Positions 1 to 6,223 of a stretch of 7,818 nucleotides of DNA are shown here, piece by piece. A program made the position numbers and the translations under genes. The stretch comes from Ramlibacter sp. GTDB taxonomy: Bacteria; Pseudomonadota; Gammaproteobacteria; Burkholderiales; Burkholderiaceae_C. Positions within the stretch are counted from its first letter, which is position 1. Each line of letters starts with the position of its first letter. The notes beneath the pieces were generated by a model. It was not told the origin of the DNA and searched no databases. It saw only the letters and a program-made list of their open reading frames with translations. The DNA lies in contig JAJAZH010000032.1 in NCBI GenBank assembly GCA_026785815.1, positions 1-7,818 on the forward strand, in the 5' to 3' direction.

Positions 1-29
1 AAAAAAACCGCCGGGGTTGCCGGCGGTTT
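1..29 (-). terminator. Rho-independent terminator of the leftward operon
   Basis: Read on the minus strand, a 10-bp perfect stem (AAACCGCCGG pairing with CCGGCGGTTT, plus-strand 5-14 with 20-29) closes a 5-nt loop and continues into a run of T's (plus-strand A1-A7). On the plus strand the hairpin is followed by only three T's, so the orientation is minus. It lies about 150 nt past the stop of the last leftward gene and most simply ends the transcript from rodA. A gene just left of the window that ends here cannot be excluded. Confidence 0.8.
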
Positions 30-179
30 GTGGAGTTCGGTGCGTGGGTTGCAGGTACGCTCAGATCTCTCTACCGCCGGGGGCGCTGGAGAACCAGAAA
101 TAGGTAAAGAAGAAAGAGGGGGCTGCACGCATGGGTGGCAATGTAGCACAGCCGGCCGGGGCCGCCGCGGCCGCGGGCG
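30..179. other. Non-coding 3' stretch between last gene and terminator
   Basis: About 150 bp with no convincing gene. Next to the stop of the 189-codon gene is a very GC-rich block that includes the perfect 12-bp palindrome CCGCGGCCGCGG at 165-176. Further left, around 92-120, the minus strand is markedly pyrimidine-rich, while the plus strand there is purine-rich. A 23-codon aromatic-rich frame lies at 61-132 on the minus strand, but it has no ribosome binding site and is not called as a gene. The stretch is probably the 3' untranslated part of the leftward transcript. Confidence 0.5.
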
Positions 180-749
180 TCACCGCCGCAAGCGCTTCCA
201 CCACTGGATCGCACGCTCCACCTGCGGCTCGGACAAGGCCCCGAGGCCGGACTGCTGCTGGTCTTGCTCCAGCCGGTCGCGCTGGATTCTCTGCTCGTAG
301 ACGTCGATCATGAGCAGGCCCTCGGCCAGCGTGCGCCAGGCGATCAGCTCGAAATCCTCGGCGTTGAGCAGCAACTCGGCGCTGCGCGGCCCGCCTTCCA
401 GCAGCCACTGGCCGATCAGCACCCTGAAATGGTTCAGCGCCTGCAGGTAGCCGGCGTACTCGTACAGGCCGCGCCACGCCACACCGAGCCCGACCACCAG
501 ATGGCGATGGATGCGCAGGACGGTGAGCAGGTCCACCAGCAGCGGCGCGACAACAGTCCGGGTCTTGCCCTGCTTGAGGCTGACGATCAGGACTTCGACA
601 TGCGTCGCCAGCTCCGCCATGCTTTCCCCGACCTGCCGGCTCTCCTCGTCGGCAAGCGACTCCCGCAGGAAGTTGCTGAGCTGGCCGAAATGATCGCTGC
701 CAGGCCTGCTGCTCGATGGGCCGGTCGGCAGCCGGGAGCTCCTGGGCAT
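180..749 (-). CDS. Unrecognised 189-residue helical protein downstream of tldD
   Basis: I do not recognise this family. The product is soluble-looking, with no signal peptide and no clear membrane segment. The first 20 residues are rich in Ser, Pro and Arg and probably disordered. The remainder (about 22-165) is rich in Leu, Ala, Glu and Arg and should be mostly alpha-helical, ending in a Gln-rich stretch (160-166) and a basic, Trp-containing tail (WWKRLRR). The start at 749 is preceded by AAGAGCGAG, a modest Shine-Dalgarno match. An internal Met44 has GGGGAA only about 3 nt upstream, so a shorter 146-residue form is possible. It follows the tldD stop by 24 bp on the same strand and is the last gene before the terminator, so it is very probably co-transcribed with tldD. 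Its amino-acid composition is protein-like, whereas overlapping frames give Arg/Ala/Pro-rich translations. Function unknown. Confidence 0.72.
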   Translation of the reverse strand: MPRSSRLPTGPSSSRPGSDHFGQLSNFLRESLADEESRQVGESMAELATHVEVLIVSLKQGKTRTVVAPLLVDLLTVLRIHRHLVVGLGVAWRGLYEYAGYLQALNHFRVLIGQWLLEGGPRSAELLLNAEDFELIAWRTLAEGLLMIDVYEQRIQRDRLEQDQQQSGLGALSEPQVERAIQWWKRLRR

Positions 750-773
750 GGCTCGCTCTTGCCCGGTCGCGGT

Positions 774-2255
774 CTATGCGGTGCCGCCGACCGTGAGGCC
801 GTCGATCCGCAGCGTCGGCTGGCCGACCCCGACCGGGACGCTCTGACCTTCCTTGCCGCAGGTGCCGACGCCGCTGTCGAGTTTCATGTCGTTACCTATC
901 ATGGTGACGCGGGTCAGTGCATCCGGACCGTTACCGACAATGGTCGCGCCCTTGACCGGGTACTGGATCTTGCCGTTCTCGACCCAGAAGGCCTCACTGG
1001 CGGAGAACACGAACTTGCCGGAAGTGATGTCGACCTGGCCGCCGCCGAAGTTGGTGGCATACAGGCCCTTCTTGATGCTGACGACGATCTCGCCAGGGTC
1101 CTTGTCGCCGCCCAGCATGTAGGTGTTGGTCATGCGCGGCATCGGCACATGGGCATAGCTTTCGCGGCGGCCGTTGCCGGTGGGCTTGACGCCCATCAGG
1201 CGGGCGTTGAGCGAGTCCTGGATGTAGCCACGCAGGATGCCGTCCTCGATCAGCACATTGCGCTGGCTGGGATTGCCTTCGTCGTCGACATTCAGCGAGC
1301 CCCGGCGATCGCTCAGGGTGCCGTCGTCCAGCACCGTCACGCCCTTGGCGGCGACGCGCTTGCCGATGCGGCCCGAAAACGCGCTGGAGCCCTTGCGGTT
1401 GAAGTCGCCTTCGAGCCCATGGCCAATGGCTTCGTGCAGCAGGATACCGGGCCATCCGGGGCCAAGCACGACAGTCATTTCGCCGGCCGGCGCCGGGCGC
1501 GAGTCCAGGTTGGTGATCGCCGCCTTCACCGCTTCATTGACATAGGTTTCAATCTGCGCGTCGTCGAAATAAGCCAGTCCGAACCGGCCGCCCCCACCGC
1601 CGGAGCCCATTTCGCGCCGGCTCACGCCACCGACCACCTGCTCGGCGATCACCGTCACCGATAGCCGCACCAGCGGCCGGACATCGGCGGCCAGCGTGCC
1701 GTCGGCGCGCGCCACCATCACGACGTCCCATTCGCTGGCCAGGCCTGCCATCACCTGCTTGACCCGTGGATCCTTCTTGCGGGCCAGCTGCTCGGTCTTT
1801 TCCAGCAGCTTGACCTTGGCGGTGCTGTCGAGCGTGCTGATCGGATCGACGGCGTTGTACAGCGAACGGCCCGGCGCCACCTTGCGCGTCGCCACCTTGG
1901 CGCGACCGGAGCGCGACGAGGCGGAAATGGTGCGCACCGTGCGCGCCGCGTCCAGCAGCGAGGCTTCGGAAATATCGTCGGAATAGGCGAACGCGGTTTT
2001 CTCACCGCTGACCGCCCGCACGCCAACGCCCTGGTCAATGCTGAAGCTGCCGGTCTTGACGATGCCTTCTTCCAGGCTCCAGCCTTCGCTGCGCGTGTAC
2101 TGGAAGTAGAGGTCGGCGTCGTCGACCTGGTGCGAAGTAATTTCCGCCAGGGCGCGCGACAGGTGGGATTCGGTCAGACCGAACGGTTCGAGCAGCAGGC
2201 GCTGAGCGGTGCTCAGGCGTTCGATGGTGGGTTCGCGAGAGATCATGACAACCAT
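774..2255 (-). CDS. tldD: TldD metalloprotease subunit
   Basis: TldD is the catalytic subunit of the cytoplasmic TldD/TldE (PmbA) zinc protease. In E. coli that complex trims peptides in a narrow tunnel, matures microcin B17 and degrades the CcdA antitoxin. At 493 residues it is close to the usual length of about 480. The metal-binding motif HEAIGHGLEGD sits at residues 274-284 (HExxxH, His274, Glu275, His279). The third ligand region near the C-terminus, GVGTCGKEGQ, carries Cys466. The Gly-rich segment at 217-223 and the YFDD segment at 229-232 also fit the family. The annotated ATG at 2255 and a second ATG at 2246 (Met4) both lack a strong ribosome binding site, so the start is uncertain by three codons. 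The stop is TAG. The partner gene tldE/pmbA is not in this window. Upstream, 36 bp away, is the dehydrogenase gene; both probably share the rodA transcript. Confidence 0.97.
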   Translation of the reverse strand: MVVMISREPTIERLSTAQRLLLEPFGLTESHLSRALAEITSHQVDDADLYFQYTRSEGWSLEEGIVKTGSFSIDQGVGVRAVSGEKTAFAYSDDISEASLLDAARTVRTISASSRSGRAKVATRKVAPGRSLYNAVDPISTLDSTAKVKLLEKTEQLARKKDPRVKQVMAGLASEWDVVMVARADGTLAADVRPLVRLSVTVIAEQVVGGVSRREMGSGGGGGRFGLAYFDDAQIETYVNEAVKAAITNLDSRPAPAGEMTVVLGPGWPGILLHEAIGHGLEGDFNRKGSSAFSGRIGKRVAAKGVTVLDDGTLSDRRGSLNVDDEGNPSQRNVLIEDGILRGYIQDSLNARLMGVKPTGNGRRESYAHVPMPRMTNTYMLGGDKDPGEIVVSIKKGLYATNFGGGQVDITSGKFVFSASEAFWVENGKIQYPVKGATIVGNGPDALTRVTMIGNDMKLDSGVGTCGKEGQSVPVGVGQPTLRIDGLTVGGTA

Positions 2256-2291
2256 TCTAGGCGTCAGGTCAGTCCCCAGTACAGCGCAAGG

Positions 2292-3185
2292 TCAGCCCGC
2301 AATCGTGGGCGCGGGGCCGCGCAGCCATTGCAGCATGGCGGCGTCGTCCCTGCCGTCCAGGCCGGCCGCGCAGGCCTTGGCAAACACGGCCGCGGCAGCT
2401 TCGCCGAGCGGCCCTTCGAAGCCCGCCGCAGCGGCCGCCTGCAGCGCCAGCCGCGTGTCTTTCGCCAGCAGCCTCATGTGGGCCCGCGGCTCGAGGTCGC
2501 CTGCGATCGCCCGCCGCATCCGGTCGGAGCCGATCCAGCTCTGGCCGCTCGACTGCTCGATCACCGACAGCGTCGGGCCGGCGGCCAGCCCGAGCCGCTC
2601 CGCCAGCGCCAGCACCTCGGCCGCGGCGACCAGGTTGATCCCGGCCAGCAGGTTGTTCACGAGTTTGGTTCGCGCGCCATCGCCGGGACGCTCGCTGACT
2701 CGAAACACCTTGCTGCTGAGGGCTTCGATCAGGGGACGCTGCTGCTGGAAAACATCGTCTGCGCAGGCCAGCATCAGGCTCATGGTGCCGTCACGGGCGC
2801 GGACCGGGCCGCCGGACATCGGCGCATCGATGGCCGCGATCCCGCGCTGCAGCAGGCGCGTCGCAAACCGTTCGGCATCTTCCGGCGCGATCGTCGGGCA
2901 CAGCAGCACCGCCTGCCCGGCTGCCATCCCATCGGCCGCGCCTCCAGGGCCGAACAGCACCGCCTCGATCTGCAGCGAGTCGACCACGCAGACCATCAGT
3001 GCGCTGCAGTTTTGCGCGCACTGCACGGGCGTCGTGCGAACGACGGCCCCGAGCACTTCGAGAGCCCGGGTTTTGGCGGCATCAAGGTCGCAGACCTGCA
3101 CTGACCAGCCCAGCTCCAGCAGCCGGGCCGCCAGCGCGCCGCCCATGTTGCCAACGCCGACGATGCCGACCCGGCGCGTGTCCAT
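2292..3185 (-). CDS. NAD(P)-dependent beta-hydroxyacid dehydrogenase (3-hydroxyisobutyrate dehydrogenase family)
   Basis: This 297-residue protein has the full length and order of the beta-hydroxyacid dehydrogenase family (MmsB, GarR, LtnD, GLYR), which oxidises or reduces 3-hydroxy acids with NAD(P). The N-terminal Rossmann motif GIVGVGNMG is at residues 7-15. The substrate-binding motif DAPMSGG is at 120-126. The catalytic block GDGARTKLVNN (168-178) supplies the family Lys174 and Asn178, and the late K-D pair is at 242-243. Asp33 at the end of the second beta strand favours NAD over NADP by family precedent (inference). The segment around 211-246 recalls L-threonate dehydrogenase LtnD, but the substrate cannot be read from sequence. 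Only 4 bp separate its ATG from the rodA stop, so translational coupling is likely; no strong Shine-Dalgarno is seen. No catabolic partner genes are nearby, so it may be a housekeeping or promiscuous enzyme. Confidence 0.92.
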   Translation of the reverse strand: MDTRRVGIVGVGNMGGALAARLLELGWSVQVCDLDAAKTRALEVLGAVVRTTPVQCAQNCSALMVCVVDSLQIEAVLFGPGGAADGMAAGQAVLLCPTIAPEDAERFATRLLQRGIAAIDAPMSGGPVRARDGTMSLMLACADDVFQQQRPLIEALSSKVFRVSERPGDGARTKLVNNLLAGINLVAAAEVLALAERLGLAAGPTLSVIEQSSGQSWIGSDRMRRAIAGDLEPRAHMRLLAKDTRLALQAAAAAGFEGPLGEAAAAVFAKACAAGLDGRDDAAMLQWLRGPAPTIAG

Positions 3186-3189
3186 GGGT

Positions 3190-4344
3190 TCAGCTCTGCA
3201 CCAGGCGCCGGCCCTTGGAGATCGACATCAGGATCCCCAGGCCCATGCCGAGCGTGACCATGGCGGGGCCGCCGTAGCTGATGAAAGGCAACGGCACTCC
3301 CACCACCGGCAGGATGCCGCTCACCATCCCCATGTTGACGAAGGCGTAAGTGAAGAAAATCAGCGTCACCGCACCGGCCAGCAAGCGCGAAAACAGGGTG
3401 GAGGCTTCCAGCGCGATCGCCAGGCCGCGCAGGATCAGGAAGATGAAGGCGGCGATCAGGCAGAGGTTTCCGAACAGGCCGAACTCTTCGGAGTAGGCGG
3501 CGAAGATGAAATCGGTGGTGCGTTCCGGGATGAATTCCAGGTGGGTCTGGGTGCCTTGCATGAAGCCCTTGCCGAACAGGCCGCCGGAGCCGATCGCGAT
3601 CATTCCCTGGATGATGTGGAAGCCCTTGCCCAGCGGGTCGCGGCCCGGATCGAGCAGGGTGCAGATGCGCTGCTGCTGGTAATCGTGCAGCAGCGGCCAG
3701 CGCACGCCTTCCGCGCACAGGCTCGGCTCGAAAAGAACCAGCAGCACGGCCGCGGCCACACCGACGATCAGCGGCGGCGCGATCAGCTTCCAGGACAGTC
3801 CGGCGAAGAAAATGACACCCATTCCCGCCGCCAGCACCAGGATCGCAGTGCCCAGGTCAGGCTGCTTGACGATCAGGCCGACCGGGACCGCCAGCAGCAC
3901 GCCGGCGACGATGAAGTCGAGCGGCCGCAATTGCCCTTCCCGCTTCTGGAACCACCAGGCCAGCATCAGCGGCATCGCGATCTTCAGAATCTCGCTGGGC
4001 TGGATCACGATGCCGACGTTGATCCAGCGGCGGGCGCCCTTCTTGGTGATGCCGAACAGCGCCACCGCCACCAGCAGCCCGACGCCGAGCAGGTACAGCG
4101 GCACCGCGAAACTCATCAGCCGCTGCGGCGGCACCTGCGCCACGATGAACATGATGAAACCGGCCAGCAGCATGTTGCGACCGTGATCGACGAAGCGCGT
4201 GCCGTGATCGAAGCCCGACGAATACATCGTCAGCATCCCGGCGCACGCCAGCAGGAACACCGCGAAGGCCAGCGGCCCGTCGAAGCCCTGGAACATCGGC
4301 GCGGCCCGCTGCCGCAGGGAGGGTCGGTCGAAAACTGCTGCCAT
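3190..4344 (-). CDS. rodA: RodA, SEDS peptidoglycan glycosyltransferase
   Basis: RodA polymerises lipid II into glycan strands during side-wall elongation, working in the inner membrane with PBP2 (MrdA) and the MreBCD rod complex. The 384-residue product has about ten predicted membrane helices (roughly 23-41, 56-71, 79-98, 120-132, 142-158, 163-181, 186-205, 294-312, 320-341, 345-372). SEDS landmarks are KKGARRWI (101-108), QPSE (115-118), KQPDLGTA (160-167), GTQTHLEFIPERTTDF (264-279) and PLPFISYGG (351-359). Asp278 in ERTTDF aligns with the catalytic aspartate known in this family (Asp262 in E. coli RodA, from memory). The GTQ..LEF..ER form of the loop points to RodA rather than FtsW. The ATG at 4344 gives a 20-residue cytoplasmic N-terminus; Met17 is a less likely alternative. 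It is the first gene of the leftward operon, and neither mrdA nor the mre genes are adjacent. Confidence 0.97.
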   Translation of the reverse strand: MAAVFDRPSLRQRAAPMFQGFDGPLAFAVFLLACAGMLTMYSSGFDHGTRFVDHGRNMLLAGFIMFIVAQVPPQRLMSFAVPLYLLGVGLLVAVALFGITKKGARRWINVGIVIQPSEILKIAMPLMLAWWFQKREGQLRPLDFIVAGVLLAVPVGLIVKQPDLGTAILVLAAGMGVIFFAGLSWKLIAPPLIVGVAAAVLLVLFEPSLCAEGVRWPLLHDYQQQRICTLLDPGRDPLGKGFHIIQGMIAIGSGGLFGKGFMQGTQTHLEFIPERTTDFIFAAYSEEFGLFGNLCLIAAFIFLILRGLAIALEASTLFSRLLAGAVTLIFFTYAFVNMGMVSGILPVVGVPLPFISYGGPAMVTLGMGLGILMSISKGRRLVQS

Positions 4345-4459
4345 GGGTCCGAATTATCGCGCCCTTGCCAGCGCGCTCCCGGCTTGGCCTGCTCTCCACC
4401 AAAAGGCTGATTGACAGCCCAATGCCGAGGCCTTAGCTTCCATCGCAACCCTGGCCCTC
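4345..4459. promoter_or_regulatory. Divergent promoter region between rodA and the kinase gene
   Basis: This 115-bp gap separates two divergent genes and must hold the control sequences for the kinase operon and probably for the rodA operon. On the minus strand a GATAAT box (plus-strand 4353-4358) resembles a -10 element but has no recognisable -35 partner at 16-18 bp. It also lies so close to the rodA ATG that transcripts would be almost leaderless. No operator-like inverted repeat is obvious. Confidence 0.5.
4411..4439 (+). promoter_or_regulatory. Putative sigma70-type promoter for the kinase gene
   Basis: A perfect TTGACA -35 box at 4411-4416 is followed, after a 17-bp spacer, by TAGCTT at 4434-4439, which matches the -10 consensus at its first two and last positions. 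Transcription would start near 4446, leaving a leader of about 14 nt before the ATG at 4460. The leader has no clear Shine-Dalgarno. The call rests on the -35 box and position alone; the -10 is weak. Confidence 0.4.
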
Positions 4460-6223
4460 ATGAAAGTAGCCTCCGCTCCTGCCCCTCCCAGCGCGCCCGA
4501 CACGGAGGTAGGCCAGCGGTTGCTGGATCTGCTCGCGGACCAGAGCCGCAAGGTTCCGGTGCCGGTGTTCTGCCTGCTGGTGGTGATGGCGTTGATCGCC
4601 GCCAGGCACCTGCCATGGTGGCTGCCGGCGGCCTGGTTCACCGTCGCCGCAACCGTGTTGCTGGTGCGACGCAGGTGGCTGCGAATGCTGCCTAAGCGCC
4701 GCGACATTCCTCTTGATCGCCGCCTGCGGATCGCCACCGGCCTGAGTCTGTGCAACGGGATCGCGCACGGCCTGAGCCTGGGCGCCTTTCCTTTTGTCGG
4801 CGAAATCGAGAGAGCCTTCTTTTCGCTGTTCCTTCTGGGCCTGTGCTCCGGTGCCGTGGGAACGACAACCGGACACCGGCAGATTTTCCTGGCCTACGCG
4901 ATTCCGGCGGCACTGCCGTTGCCCGTTCTTTGGGCGTTGAAATCCGTCAGCAGTGCGCATTGGTGGATCGATCTGTCGGTGGCGCTCCTGATCGCCCTTT
5001 ATTTCTGGCTGCTGGTGGGCCTGGCGCAGAACGCGTGGGCGACGTTCGAGGAATCGGTCCGGATCCGCTTTCAGCAAAGCGACCTCAACGCACAGCTGCA
5101 GACTGCGCTGCGCCGCGCCAACGAAGCCAGCCAGGCCAAGACCCGGTTCCTCGCCGCCGCCAGCCACGACCTGCGCCAGCCGCTGCACACGATTGGTCTG
5201 CTCGTCGCCGCACTGTCGTTGCGACCGATCGCCGGCCGGGACCGGGAGATCATCGACCTGCTTAGCCAGGTGACGCAGGCGCTGTCCGAACAGCTCGACC
5301 AGCTGCTGGACATCTCGCGCCTGGACGCGGGGGTGATCCAGGTCGAACGGCGGCTGGTCGCAATCGACCAGCTGGTGCGCCAGTACCAGGCGGAAGCGCG
5401 CGGATCGATCGAGGAAAAAGGACTCCAGGCGATCGTCAAGTGCGATGAGCCAGTCCACGCCTACACCGATCCCGTGCTGCTGATCCGGATTCTTCGCAAC
5501 CTGACGGAGAACGCGATCAAGTTCACCGAGTCCGGATTCATCGCCGTCGAAAGCACGGTCGTGGGCAGCGACGTGGTGATCTCGGTCACCGACAGCGGCT
5601 GCGGCATCGCCGTGCCGGACCAGCAAAAGGTTTTCGAAGAGTTCTATCAGGTCGGCAATCCGGAGCGGGACCGCACGCGCGGCCTGGGACTTGGGCTGTC
5701 GATCGTGCACCGGCTGACCGAATTGCTGGAGATCGAAATGACCATGACCTCGCAACCGGGGAGCGGCTCCCGGTTTGAGCTGAAGCTGCCCCTGTCCTTC
5801 GCCCCGGCGTCGGTCCCAACCGCGGCCGGACCCTCTTCCAGCGGTTCGTTGAATGCGCGGGTGCTGGTGATCGACGACGAACGTTCGGTCCGGCTCGGCG
5901 TCCGCATGCTGCTGGAAGAACTGGGCTGCACCTGCACCGAAGCCGGCAATATCCAGGAAGCGATGCTCAGTGTTGCTGTCACGCGGCCGGACATCGTGCT
6001 GGCCGACATGCGGCTGCGCGCCGGCGAAAGCGGCATCGCCGCAGTCAACGCCATCCGCAGTGCCATCGGCCCGGTGCCGGCCTTGTTGATCAGCGGAGAC
6101 ACGGCCCCCAACCGCTTGCAGGAGGCTGCGCTCGCTGGCATCCGGATGCTGCACAAGCCAGTCTCGATGGACGTCTTGCGCAGTGCGATTGCCGATGCCA
6201 TCCGGCCGAAGGGCAGCCCGTGA
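4460..6223 (+). CDS. Membrane hybrid histidine kinase with C-terminal receiver domain
   Basis: A 587-residue sensor kinase that should autophosphorylate on His and pass the phosphate to its own receiver. About six membrane helices fall at roughly 33-48, 53-69, 92-112, 118-133, 141-159 and 168-187. No PAS or periplasmic sensor domain is visible, so sensing is probably by the membrane bundle. A coiled linker (about 195-225) leads to the H-box SHDLRQPLH (His236), N-box NLTENAIKF (347-355), G1 box DSGCGI (378-383), F-box FEEFYQ (392-397) and G2 box GLGLGLSIV (408-416). After a Ser/Pro/Ala linker (449-463), a complete receiver follows: Asp472-Asp473, phosphoacceptor Asp516, Ser545 and Lys566. No DNA-binding or other output domain is attached, so it probably feeds an Hpt protein or regulator encoded elsewhere. 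The SHDLRQPLH type of H-box is common in proteobacterial hybrid kinases such as the NahK/ErcS group. The stop overlaps the next gene. The signal is unknown. Confidence 0.94.
   Translation: MKVASAPAPPSAPDTEVGQRLLDLLADQSRKVPVPVFCLLVVMALIAARHLPWWLPAAWFTVAATVLLVRRRWLRMLPKRRDIPLDRRLRIATGLSLCNGIAHGLSLGAFPFVGEIERAFFSLFLLGLCSGAVGTTTGHRQIFLAYAIPAALPLPVLWALKSVSSAHWWIDLSVALLIALYFWLLVGLAQNAWATFEESVRIRFQQSDLNAQLQTALRRANEASQAKTRFLAAASHDLRQPLHTIGLLVAALSLRPIAGRDREIIDLLSQVTQALSEQLDQLLDISRLDAGVIQVERRLVAIDQLVRQYQAEARGSIEEKGLQAIVKCDEPVHAYTDPVLLIRILRNLTENAIKFTESGFIAVESTVVGSDVVISVTDSGCGIAVPDQQKVFEEFYQVGNPERDRTRGLGLGLSIVHRLTELLEIEMTMTSQPGSGSRFELKLPLSFAPASVPTAAGPSSSGSLNARVLVIDDERSVRLGVRMLLEELGCTCTEAGNIQEAMLSVAVTRPDIVLADMRLRAGESGIAAVNAIRSAIGPVPALLISGDTAPNRLQEAALAGIRMLHKPVSMDVLRSAIADAIRPKGSP
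6208..6213 (+). promoter_or_regulatory. Ribosome binding site within the kinase 3' end
   Basis: GAAGGG lies 6 nt upstream of the GTG at 6220, inside the last codons of the kinase gene. It supports the GTG as the true start of the oxidoreductase, because the next in-frame Met (codon 73) lies well past the FAD-binding motif. Confidence 0.6.

Noticed and set aside
61..132. A 23-codon minus-strand frame encoding an aromatic-rich peptide (MRAAPSFFFTYFWFSS...), considered as a small peptide substrate near tldD
   Set aside because: It has no ribosome binding site and a skewed composition explained by the local pyrimidine-rich tract. It is probably chance.
131..313. A 60-codon plus-strand frame preceded by a good Shine-Dalgarno-like AGAGGGGG
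   Set aside because: The product is Ala/Arg/Gly low-complexity and mostly antisense to the 189-codon gene. The purine tract is likely coincidental.
264..1664. A 466-codon plus-strand open frame opposite tldD
   Set aside because: It is antisense to TldD, whose HExxxH and Cys ligands are clear. The product shows only Ala/Asp/His/Gln-rich composition.
2209..4410. A 733-codon plus-strand open frame spanning the antisense of rodA, the dehydrogenase and the start of tldD
   Set aside because: Its translation is rich in Gln, His, Arg, Ala and Ser with no family motif, while the minus strand encodes three motif-complete proteins. Long antisense frames are expected in GC-rich DNA.
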